Assembly: GCA_030639665.1 (NCBI GenBank)
Contig: DAOWCC010000065.1
Coordinates: 1-11,580 of the forward strand
Direction of reading: 5' to 3'
DNA length: 11,580 nucleotides
Source of the DNA: Elusimicrobiota bacterium
GTDB lineage: Bacteria; Elusimicrobiota; Elusimicrobia; Elusimicrobiales; UBA9959
Part shown: piece by piece, positions 1 through 5,444 of the stretch
Numbering within the stretch: the first letter of the stretch is position 1
How the letters are laid out: the number at the start of each line of letters is the position of its first letter
Notes under the pieces: model-generated
What the model was told of the DNA's origin: nothing
What the model saw: only the letters and a program-made list of their open reading frames with translations
Databases searched by the model: none
Position numbers and translations under genes: made by a program

Positions 1-134
1 AACAAATTATTCCTATCATTGCTTGTGGAGCAAATAGCCAAATCGATTTTTCTAATTTCTCAAATTAGCCGCGTTAAATTTATCCACATTTTCCGCTGTT
101 ATTTTTATAGGGGTGGGATTTACAAGGCCGTTCT
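1..134. repeat. 134-bp direct repeat, left copy (exact match to 796-929)
   Basis: Every base of 1-134 equals the base 795 positions further on (796-929). The copies diverge at 135 (g) versus 930 (t). The unit holds the last 27 codons, including the stop, of the DUF4105-like gene, plus 51 bp of its downstream flank. Identity without a single substitution means a very recent tandem duplication of about 795 bp, or an assembly or amplification artefact at the window edge. The partner copy at 796-929 belongs to the intact gene. Confidence 0.95.
52..134 (-). pseudogene. 3'-terminal remnant of the DUF4105-like gene
   Basis: Read on the minus strand, this piece encodes the final 26 residues of the protein at 847-1788 (beginning NGLVNPTP, ending AANLRN) followed by the same TAG stop. 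Upstream of the shared part the sequence switches at once into the 68-bp tandem repeat. There the frame gives PSLSLQ preceded by a TAA stop, so no full-length protein can be made from this copy. It is either the scar of a tandem duplication or an artefact of the window end. I do not consider it an expressed gene. Confidence 0.7.
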
Positions 135-270
135 GCAGTGATAGAGAAGGGCGGGATTAGCTCGTGCCGACTCTGGTCCTACGGGTAAATACCGAAAGGG
201 CTGCAGTGATAGAGAAGGGCGGGATTAGCTCGTGCCGACTCTGGTCCTACGGGTAAATACCGAAAGGGCT
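133..270. repeat. two perfect 68-bp tandem units, GC-rich
   Basis: Units run 133-200 and 201-268 and are identical, beginning CTGCAGTGATAGAGAAGGGC and ending ACCGAAAGGG. A further CT at 269-270 starts a third unit that is not continued. Each unit contains a PstI-type CTGCAG and a short inverted repeat GGT-AAAT-ACC (about 183-192 and 251-260). The units are much richer in G and C than the coding DNA around them, as structured RNA genes often are in AT-rich genomes. No family was recognised. Each junction falls on a CT dinucleotide, as does the end of the 134-bp repeat, which suggests recombination or chimera formation at microhomology. Confidence 0.9.
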
Positions 271-282
271 CTAACAGTAAGT

Positions 283-783
283 TTATAAAGCCTTTATGGC
301 TATGATAAATAAATAATCGGATAACCTGTTTAAGAAAATCGCTGAGGTTTCAAATTTTTGCGTTTGCCAAACGGTTATTTCAGCTATTCTGGTTTTTGCC
401 CGGGCAAGATGAATCAGGGCTTCCGTTTCTGATTTTCCGGAAACAATAAACTTCTCTAATTTAGGTGTTTTTTTAGATAGCTTGTTTATTGTTTTTTCAA
501 GATTTTTCGTTTCAGCTTTTATTTCTTTTAAACAATCCATGCCGGCGATTGCTCCCGAAAGAACAAAAAGGTTGTTTTGAATTTTTTCAAATTCACTCGC
601 GTGAGCTTTTAATTTGGGAGATTTTTTAAATCGGACTTTTAATAAACCCAAAAGACAAGAGAGTTCGTCAATAGAGGCAAGAGCGTTTATTTTAGGGTCA
701 ATTTTTTTAATTTTTTTGATTTCAAGGGTATCCGTGAAGCCTTTGTCTCCGGAACCTTGTTTGGGTTTAAAGTTTTTAGGCAT
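283..783 (-). CDS. PduO-type ATP:cob(I)alamin adenosyltransferase
   Basis: This enzyme family transfers the 5'-deoxyadenosyl group of ATP to cob(I)alamin in the cytoplasm, making coenzyme B12. The 166-residue product follows the family from end to end: an N-terminal ATP-binding segment GSGDKGFTD (residues 10-18; TGDKG-like in relatives), IDELSCLLG (38-46; relatives DELNS..G), a VSGKSETEALIHLAR segment, and the C-terminal FLNRLSDYLF (150-159), a family hallmark. In the active-site helix R128, R132 and E135 align with human MMAB R186, R190 and E193. The positions matching R191 and R194 are isoleucine here, so activity may be altered. It is slightly short for the family. The ATG at 783 has no obvious Shine-Dalgarno. 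It lies 63 bp downstream of the DUF4105-like gene on the same strand. No other cobalamin gene is in the window. Confidence 0.8.
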   Translation of the reverse strand: MPKNFKPKQGSGDKGFTDTLEIKKIKKIDPKINALASIDELSCLLGLLKVRFKKSPKLKAHASEFEKIQNNLFVLSGAIAGMDCLKEIKAETKNLEKTINKLSKKTPKLEKFIVSGKSETEALIHLARAKTRIAEITVWQTQKFETSAIFLNRLSDYLFIIAIKAL

Positions 784-846
784 GAAAATAATTCTAACAA
801 ATTATTCCTATCATTGCTTGTGGAGCAAATAGCCAAATCGATTTTT

Positions 847-1788
847 CTAATTTCTCAAATTAGCCGCGTTAAATTTATCCACATTTTCCGCTGTTATTTT
901 TATAGGGGTGGGATTTACAAGGCCGTTCTTGATATATTTTTTTAACGCGTATTTGGGTATGGTGGCATTGGGGTTTATTATTCCCCCCAGTAAGTTGATT
1001 TTTATTTGTTGTTTTTTTGGGAGGATGGAATTATATATTTTTATCGGAATTGTTGTGCAACTATTGGTGAAGGTGTGATACATTTCTTTAGAAGTATTAC
1101 TCTTTGATATTCTTTCAATCACTTTTTCAAGGACTTGAAATTCCTGTTCTTTTGTTAAGTTCATTGTGTGAAGAAATAAATTATTGTCCTCTTTGTAAAT
1201 TGTGTAGTCCGCGTAATCTTTAAGGGAGGTGGCTTTAAATATCAGAGGATAGCGGTCTTTCATGCCATCTGTCGGACTATAACCGGGAAATTCTCTATAC
1301 CATCCTTCAGCTCCTATTGTAAGAGCTATACCGTCTTTACCTTTTGAATTTACAAAACCGCCGGGTTTAAAAACAAAGATAAACAAGGTATGTCCCGTTT
1401 CACAGTCTTTAGCGCCATAATAAACTTTATCGAGCAATTTGGGATTTATATAGACTGTTTCCCATCTGGTTTCATCTTTAGAGGTGTATCCCCATCGGGT
1501 GTTTTGAATTTCAATTAAATCATTGGTATTAGAGGCTATAATGGCGGGTCTTTGATGTTTTGTAAAAGGAGAATTGGCATCCCAGCCAAAAAAGGCATTA
1601 TAATATGTTTCCACATTATCGCCTTTGGTTTCTTCCATTTGAGGAAGAGGAATAGCCAAATCTTGGTTTTGAATTTCATTAATATTTATATCGGTGGAAA
1701 ATATTGGATTTTCATTATTGGCGAAAAGTGTCAGGGTGTTGCCGATTAAAGCGAGAATAAAGATGGCGAGTATAAATTGTTTTTTCAT
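847..1788 (-). CDS. secreted DUF4105 / Lnb-N-like putative cysteine hydrolase or acyltransferase
   Basis: The 313-residue protein starts with a clear signal peptide: MKKQ, a hydrophobic core to about residue 22, and likely cleavage after LFA. It therefore acts outside the cytoplasm. The mature part has two features resembling the DUF4105/Lnb N-terminal periplasmic domain. One is a histidine in a strand-like GHTLFIFVF (H133). The other is a C-terminal FTNSCTT motif (C244) before a helix, with an LTKEQEFQVLEKV helix ahead of it. In that family a Cys and a His form the proposed catalytic pair. Substrate and reaction are unknown, and the membrane-spanning part of true Lnb is absent. The start is an ATG preceded by AAAGGAA six to seven bases upstream. 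Family assignment comes from motif recognition only and is tentative. Confidence 0.55.
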   Translation of the reverse strand: MKKQFILAIFILALIGNTLTLFANNENPIFSTDININEIQNQDLAIPLPQMEETKGDNVETYYNAFFGWDANSPFTKHQRPAIIASNTNDLIEIQNTRWGYTSKDETRWETVYINPKLLDKVYYGAKDCETGHTLFIFVFKPGGFVNSKGKDGIALTIGAEGWYREFPGYSPTDGMKDRYPLIFKATSLKDYADYTIYKEDNNLFLHTMNLTKEQEFQVLEKVIERISKSNTSKEMYHTFTNSCTTIPIKIYNSILPKKQQIKINLLGGIINPNATIPKYALKKYIKNGLVNPTPIKITAENVDKFNAANLRN

Positions 1789-1884
1789 TTAAGGTTCCTT
1801 TGTATTAAATATAGTATAGATACGCGCGCCTATTTCAATAAGAGCCTTTGGTCCCGATATTTAATGGAAAAAGGCCCAGTCCCT

Positions 1885-1918
1885 TATGGGCCCATACTTT
1901 GTATAATTGAATTATAAT
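1885..1918 (+). promoter_or_regulatory. candidate nfu promoter: palindrome plus two TATAAT boxes
   Basis: Between the divergent genes lie two perfect TATAAT hexamers (1902-1907 and 1913-1918), 33-49 bp before the ATG at 1951. Immediately upstream is a perfect 12-bp palindrome TATGGGCCCATA (1885-1896). No good -35 box sits at the right distance from either TATAAT. The palindrome could therefore be an operator or activator site, or the stem of a small hairpin: GGCCCA (1874-1879) can also pair with TGGGCC (1887-1892). Confidence 0.4.
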
Positions 1919-1950
1919 TTAAATATGGAAGTTGAAAAGTGAGGAAAAAA

Positions 1951-2175
1951 ATGAAAGACAAAGTTATGACAGTTCTTGAGAAAATAAAACCCATTCTTGC
2001 CGCTGATGGCGGTTCGGTTGAACTTATAGATGTGGATGAGACAACCGGCATAGTTAAGGTTAAACTTACGGGCGCTTGCGGCAGTTGTCCTTTTTCGGCC
2101 ATGACACTTAAAGGCGTGGTTGAAAAAATGATTAAAGAAGCCATACCGGAAGTTAAAGAAGTTGTTATGGGCTAA
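1951..2175 (+). CDS. NifU C-terminal-domain (Nfu-type) Fe-S cluster carrier
   Basis: Nfu-type proteins hold a [4Fe-4S] cluster, usually between two subunits, and pass it to client enzymes in the cytoplasm. The 74-residue product is just the Nfu domain: an N-terminal helix (VMTVLEKIKPILAADGGSVEL), strands, then GACGSCPFSAMTLKGVVE with the cluster-binding CxxC (C43, C46), and a C-terminal helix. No NifU scaffold or A-type domain is attached, and stand-alone domains of this size are common. I start it at the ATG at 1951 because GAGG at 1941-1944 sits six bases upstream; a GTG at 1939 would add four residues. It heads the plus-strand run that ends with NadA, a [4Fe-4S] enzyme and possible client (inference). 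Confidence 0.9.
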   Translation: MKDKVMTVLEKIKPILAADGGSVELIDVDETTGIVKVKLTGACGSCPFSAMTLKGVVEKMIKEAIPEVKEVVMG

Positions 2176-2226
2176 AGCCCATTAGAGATAATCCCGCTTA
2201 TAGCGGGACTGTTCTCCCGATACAGT
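2167..2226 (+). terminator. palindrome cluster at the nfu 3' end, weak terminator candidate
   Basis: Three inverted repeats follow one another. ATGGGCT-AA-AGCCCAT (2167-2182) has the nfu stop codon in its centre. TCCCGC-TTATA-GCGGGA (2192-2208) is a six-bp stem. ACTGT...ACAGT (2208-2226) is weaker and overlaps the second by one base. Only a short TTCTATTT follows, so intrinsic termination would be inefficient. mRNA 3'-end protection or a translation-coupled structure is also possible. Confidence 0.4.
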
Positions 2227-2325
2227 TCTATTTAGCTTTCCAGTTTTTGAACTTCCCGGCATTTCTTAGCGGAACTTTTATTTATATATCTTTTTAACGG
2301 GGTAAACTTAGCATTAAAACTTTAT

Positions 2326-3135
2326 ATGCCATCCGTAAATCTTCATACTCATAGCTCGTTCTCAGATGGAACGCTCGCGCCTTGCGATGTTTTGAAAAGA
2401 GCCCAAGCGGCAGGCGTTGAGTTTTTTTCAATTACCGATCATGACACCGTTGATAATTGGAAAAGTTCGGAATATTCTTTAAGTGATTATAAATTAAAAA
2501 TTGTGCGCGGCACGGAGATAAGCACCAGTTTTCATGATAATCTTCATATGCTGGGATTTGGTATTGATATTGAGGATGAAAATTTTCTTTCAAAATTAAC
2601 GGAGTATAAGAATAGGCGAATTAAAAGAGTGGAAAAAGTAGTGGAGATTTTAAAAGATCTTGGTATGGATATTTCTCTTGAGGAATTATCCATTAAAGAT
2701 AATTTTAGTTATGGCAGGCCGCATATAGCCGATTGTCTTATAAAAAAACATATAGTCAGAAACCGCAAAGAAGCTTTCCAAAAATATTTGGGTTATGAAA
2801 AACCGGCTTATGTTCCATCCACCGGGCCTTCGATTGAAGAGAGTATAAAAATTATAAAAGATGCCGGCGGTTATGCCGTTTTGGCTCATCCCGGCGCGGT
2901 TAAAAATCTCATTAATTTAGAGGAATTTAAGGAAATGGGTTTGGATGGTATTGAAGCTTTTTATCCGACGCATTCAGGTTCGGCCATAAGATATTTTATT
3001 GAAGAGGCTAAAAAATTATCATTGTTTATTACGGCGGGAAGCGATTATCACGGCCCCGGAAGCGGCAGAGACTCCTTAACCGGTTTTGATATTGAAGAAT
3101 CTTTAATGGGCAAATTAAGGGAGAGATTTCTGTGA
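2326..3135 (+). CDS. PHP-domain metal-dependent phosphoesterase (TrpH/YciV-like)
   Basis: The 269-residue protein carries the full set of PHP metal ligands in order: HTH near the N-terminus (H7, H9), ITDHD (D38, H39, D40), RGTE (about 60), RPHIAD mid-protein, LAHPG and GSDYHG towards the C-terminus. The fold and size match the TrpH/YciV group, whose characterised members hydrolyse nucleoside 3',5'-bisphosphates or trim short RNA 5' ends using a cluster of divalent metals. Exact substrate cannot be set from sequence. No signal peptide, so it is cytoplasmic. The ATG at 2326 lacks a nearby Shine-Dalgarno; the only G-rich stretch (ACGGGG, about 2297) is over 20 bp upstream. Its TGA stop at 3133-3135 runs straight into the inverted repeat that follows. 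Confidence 0.88.
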   Translation: MPSVNLHTHSSFSDGTLAPCDVLKRAQAAGVEFFSITDHDTVDNWKSSEYSLSDYKLKIVRGTEISTSFHDNLHMLGFGIDIEDENFLSKLTEYKNRRIKRVEKVVEILKDLGMDISLEELSIKDNFSYGRPHIADCLIKKHIVRNRKEAFQKYLGYEKPAYVPSTGPSIEESIKIIKDAGGYAVLAHPGAVKNLINLEEFKEMGLDGIEAFYPTHSGSAIRYFIEEAKKLSLFITAGSDYHGPGSGRDSLTGFDIEESLMGKLRERFL

Positions 3136-3202
3136 CCCTACCACCTGCTTGCGAAGCATGTTTTTATAATGGCGCTTATAGCGCCAAAGCAGGTGGTAGG
3201 GT
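3135..3202. repeat. long intergenic inverted repeat with internal hairpins
   Basis: Two perfect 16-bp arms, ACCCTACCACCTGCTT (3135-3150) and AAGCAGGTGGTAGGGT (3187-3202), enclose 36 bp. Inside lies a second perfect hairpin TGGCGC-TTATA-GCGCCA (3170-3186), and GCTT-GCG-AAGC (3147-3157) is an alternative small one. The transcript could fold as a branched structure. There is no T-tract after the 3' arm, so it is not a standard intrinsic terminator. It begins on the last base of the PHP gene stop codon. It could be an interspersed palindromic repeat, an mRNA-processing or stability element, or a small non-autonomous mobile remnant. Confidence 0.85.
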
Positions 3203-3250
3203 GACCCCAACTTCCTTTTATAAATCTTTGATTCGTATTTTGATAATGGA

Positions 3251-3267
3251 GCCAAAGCAGGTGGTAG
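3251..3267 (+). repeat. third copy of the repeat arm, doubling as the GDPD ribosome-binding region
   Basis: GCCAAAGCAGGTGGTAG at 3251-3267 repeats 3183-3199 exactly. The AGGTGG inside it (3259-3264) lies four bases before the GTG start at 3269, so it is the probable ribosome-binding site of the GDPD gene. It could also pair with the left arm at 3135-3150 in competition with 3187-3202, an alternative fold that might expose or hide that site. The sequence shows the repeat; the regulatory reading is inference. Confidence 0.7.
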
Positions 3268-3268
3268 T

Positions 3269-3985
3269 GTGAAAATTATTTCTCACAGAGGCGCGTCCGC
3301 TTATGCTCCCGAAAATACTTTAGAGGCTTTTAAGCTCGCGGTTAAAATGGGTTCTAAAGATTTTGAATTTGATATTCATCTGACGAAAGATAAAGTTCCC
3401 GTTGTGCATCATGATTTTCATCTGCTTAGAACCGCGGGAGTGAAAGCTGAAATAGCGGATTTAAATTATGCCGATTTAAAGAAGATAAATGTAGCAAGGC
3501 ATTTTTCCGAAGATTATAAGTTTCAATATATCCCGAGAGTGGAAGAAGTTTTGGAAATAATATCTCCCGTGGCTGATTTTATTAATTTTGAAATTAAAAA
3601 CGACAATAACGCTTATGGAGGCATTGAAAAAATAATTACGGATTTTATCCGCTTAAAAAAAGATGTTTTTGAAAAAGCCGTTGTTTCATGTTTTGATTAT
3701 CCCACCGCGAAAAGGATAAGATTATGTGATAAGGAAGTTAAAATGGGATATCTTGGTCATAGCCTTACAAATCTGCTTTTACCTATAGCGCTTAAAAAAG
3801 CAAAGGAGATTGAAGCTTCCAGTTTTCATATTAATTTCAAGATAGCTTTTAAGATGAATATATCCAAACTTCATCAAGCGGGACTTAAAGTTTATGCTTA
3901 TACGGTGGATGATTTTAAAGATGTATTGAGAATGAAAGAAAACGGCGCGGACGGAATATTTACCAATTATCCCGATATAATATGA
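3269..3985 (+). CDS. glycerophosphodiester phosphodiesterase family protein (GDPD/UgpQ-like)
   Basis: GDPD enzymes hydrolyse glycerophosphodiesters to sn-glycerol 3-phosphate and an alcohol. The 238-residue protein has the diagnostic N-terminal ISHRGASAYAPENTLEAF (H6, R7, E15), then FEFDIHLTKD with metal-binding E33 and D35, VPVVHHD with the catalytic-type second histidine (H48), FEIK in mid-protein, and a C-terminal VYAYTVDD...GADGIFTNYPD, all typical of the TIM-barrel family. No signal peptide or membrane segment, so it resembles cytoplasmic UgpQ-type enzymes and may recycle phospholipid headgroups. The start is GTG, supported by AGGTGG four bases upstream and by the HRG motif falling at residues 6-8 as usual. 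Substrate preference is not determined. Confidence 0.9.
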   Translation: MKIISHRGASAYAPENTLEAFKLAVKMGSKDFEFDIHLTKDKVPVVHHDFHLLRTAGVKAEIADLNYADLKKINVARHFSEDYKFQYIPRVEEVLEIISPVADFINFEIKNDNNAYGGIEKIITDFIRLKKDVFEKAVVSCFDYPTAKRIRLCDKEVKMGYLGHSLTNLLLPIALKKAKEIEASSFHINFKIAFKMNISKLHQAGLKVYAYTVDDFKDVLRMKENGADGIFTNYPDII

Positions 3986-4042
3986 AGAGAGAGTAGAAAT
4001 TAGAGAGCAGAAAGCAGAGAGTAGTGAACAGAAAAAAAGCAC
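3986..4042 (+). repeat. purine-rich imperfect repeat between GDPD and nadA
   Basis: This stretch is made almost wholly of A and G with scattered T and C, as variations of AGAGAGYAGAA (for example GAGAGAGTAG, TAGAGAGCAG, GCAGAGAGTAG). It looks like low-complexity DNA grown by slippage. It contains several AGAG segments resembling ribosome-binding sites, which makes the upstream GTG at 4024 look deceptively plausible as a nadA start. Confidence 0.5.
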
Positions 4043-4056
4043 AGAGGCATAAAGTT

Positions 4057-5079
4057 ATGGAAAAATTTACTGAAACTGAAATTAATCAGGAAGCAAAACG
4101 GCTTATATCTTTGGGTTTAAGCCAAAGTTGCGTGTCACAGCCCTTAAAAGAAATTGCCGAACTTACTCTTAAAATTAATAATTTAAAAAAAGAAAAAAAT
4201 GCCGTTATCTGCGCCCATGTTTATCAATTGCCGGAAGTTATTTTAGGCATAGGCAGTGTGATAGGAGATTCTTATAAACTCGCGGCCGATACCATTGAAA
4301 CTCAAGCCGAAAATATAATTTTTTGCGGAGTTCATTTTATGGCTGAAACGGCCAAAATTTTAAATCCCGAAAAAAAAGTTTATATTCCGTCAAAAAACGC
4401 CGGTTGTACCTTGGCTGAAAGCATAAAAGCCGAAGATGTTAAAAAACTAAAACTTCAATATCCAAATTCTCCCGTTGTCACTTATATCAATACAACCGCC
4501 GATGTGAAGGCCGAGTCCGATTGTATTGTTACAAGCGCGAATGCCGAAAAGATTTTAAGAAAGATGTATCAGAAGCATGAAAGAATTATTTTTACTCCCG
4601 ATAGATTTATGGGCGCTAATTTTGCCAAAGTTCTCGGTAAGACAATCGGCAAGGATATGATTTTATGGGACGGCACTTGCGTGGTGCATGAAAAATTTGA
4701 TGCCAGAACAATTAAAATATACAGAGATAAATATCCCGGCCTTGCCGTTTTGGCTCACGCGGAATGTCCGCCGGAACTTATTGATGAAGTTGATTTCGCG
4801 GGCGGAACGGGCACTATGATGAAATATGTGGAGAACACTAATGCCGCCGCCTATCTTTTGATAACCGAATGCGGTTTTGGCGAGCTGGCGAAAATGAAAT
4901 TTCCGGAGAAAAATTTTATAGCAATGTGCAGATTATGTCCTTATATGAAATCCATAACCTTAAATAATGTTTTGGATGTTCTTGAAAATCCCTCTAAAGA
5001 GTTTGAAGTTAATGTTCCCGCCGATATAGCAAGGAAAGCCAAAAAATCCATAGATATGATGTTCGAGTTGGCGGCATAA
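4057..5079 (+). CDS. nadA: quinolinate synthase NadA
   Basis: NadA condenses iminoaspartate with dihydroxyacetone phosphate to quinolinate, the [4Fe-4S]-dependent step of de novo NAD synthesis. From the ATG at 4057 the protein is 340 residues, close to the long bacterial type. Three cysteines in the conserved cluster positions are present: NAGCTLAES (C117), AHAECPPE (C237) and CRLCPYMK (C294). Substrate-binding signatures are also there: AHVYQLPE (H54, Y56), GDSYKLA, VVTYINTTADVKA, WDGTCVVHE and GGTGTMMKYV. I prefer the ATG because AGAGG (4043-4047) precedes it by nine bases and the family needs no more N-terminus; a GTG at 4024 would add 11 residues. NadB and NadC are not in the window. No NAD-sensing riboswitch was seen upstream. 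Confidence 0.95.
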   Translation: MEKFTETEINQEAKRLISLGLSQSCVSQPLKEIAELTLKINNLKKEKNAVICAHVYQLPEVILGIGSVIGDSYKLAADTIETQAENIIFCGVHFMAETAKILNPEKKVYIPSKNAGCTLAESIKAEDVKKLKLQYPNSPVVTYINTTADVKAESDCIVTSANAEKILRKMYQKHERIIFTPDRFMGANFAKVLGKTIGKDMILWDGTCVVHEKFDARTIKIYRDKYPGLAVLAHAECPPELIDEVDFAGGTGTMMKYVENTNAAAYLLITECGFGELAKMKFPEKNFIAMCRLCPYMKSITLNNVLDVLENPSKEFEVNVPADIARKAKKSIDMMFELAA

Positions 5080-5098
5080 AAATCCTTCGGTGTTTTTT
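5077..5098 (+). terminator. weak UUCG-loop hairpin with T-run after nadA
   Basis: Immediately after the nadA stop, AAAAATCC-TTCG-GTGTTTTTT can form a short A-U rich hairpin around a UUCG loop ending in six T. One C-T mismatch and a G-U pair make it marginal. A near copy of this sequence occurs at 6871-6893. Confidence 0.3.
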
Positions 5099-5240
5099 GA
5101 AAGGGGTCTGTCAGTAAGTTTACCAGCAGGGCGGGGTCTCCGAGAGGTCGCCCCTATGTCTCTCACCCTCCTATAAGCACAAGTCGGGTTCCGAACATCC
5201 CTGCTCGGCAAATCTTACTGCCACCTTTTTATTTTTATTT
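5099..5240 (+). ncRNA. GC-rich structured element, candidate small RNA of unknown class
   Basis: This lies in the 365-bp gap between nadA and the convergent gene and is far richer in G and C than its surroundings. A closing stem joins CAGTAAG (5112-5118) to CTTACTG (5214-5220), continues through TTT/AAA, and then pairs AGCAGGG (5125-5131) with CCCTGCT (5199-5205). Inside are a hairpin in 5132-5154 (GGGG...CCCC with CTC-CGA-GAG at its tip), an ATGT/ACAT pair, and a hairpin TCGG-GTT-CCGA (5184-5194 approximately). A T-rich tail (TTTTTATTTTTATTT) follows the closing stem, as in an intrinsic terminator, which favours the plus strand. I could not match it to tRNA, SRP RNA, tmRNA, RNase P or a known riboswitch. 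In the minus direction GATGTTCG resembles the 5' part of 6S RNA, but it is too short for that. A small inverted-repeat mobile element is the main alternative. Confidence 0.45.
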
Positions 5241-5374
5241 ACTTAGATGTGTCCCGCCCACCCTAATTAAGATACAGCCGAATTGCCCAGTTTAAATTGA
5301 GGAGAGTTTTATTTACACAAAAAATTTAAAGATATAGTGTTTGAATTGGAGAGATAAAATAAAGAATAAAAAAT
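5241..5374. other. AT-rich intergenic stretch without recognised content
   Basis: Between the structured element and the terminator I see no convincing gene. One frame from 5301 on reads GEFYLHKKFKDIVFELER followed by TAA, which looks peptide-like, but an in-frame TGA sits directly before it and there is no start codon with a proper ribosome-binding site. It may be the tail of a decayed gene. Confidence 0.4.
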
Positions 5375-5411
5375 GCGAAAGGGATGGCTGTTTATTTGCC
5401 ATCCCTTTCGC
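5355..5411 (-). terminator. strong intrinsic terminator of the propeller-like protein gene
   Basis: A perfect 14-bp stem (GCGAAAGGGATGGC at 5375-5388 with GCCATCCCTTTCGC at 5398-5411) has a nine-base loop. On the minus strand it is followed by ATTTTTTATTCTTTATTTT, a good U-tract. It lies 33 bp past the stop codon at 5445. On the plus strand the tail is only TTATATATTT, so it may also catch leftover transcription from the nadA side. Confidence 0.9.
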
Positions 5412-5444
5412 TTATATATTTGCGTCGGGTTTATAGAATTTTGA

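Noticed and set aside
177..184. CCTACGGG, the core of a 16S rRNA primer site, as a hint of an rRNA fragment
   Set aside because: Only eight bases agree; the flanking sequence does not resemble 16S rRNA.
133..270. Tandem 68-bp units as the start of a CRISPR array
   Set aside because: The units are directly adjacent and identical throughout, with no variable spacers, and no cas gene is near.
3135..3267. Insertion sequence or complete mobile element
   Set aside because: No transposase frame or target-site duplication; the inverted arms enclose only 36 bp.
3986..4056. NAD-sensing riboswitch ahead of nadA
   Set aside because: The stretch is low-complexity purine-rich DNA without the paired elements such a riboswitch needs.
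5180..5205. GGGTTCCGAACATCCC as a tRNA T-arm
   Set aside because: The loop lacks TTCGA spacing and no acceptor, D or anticodon arms can be formed around it.
5301..5358. Short peptide-like frame GEFYLHKKFKDIVFELER
   Set aside because: An in-frame TGA directly precedes it and no start codon with a ribosome-binding site exists; at most a decayed gene tail.
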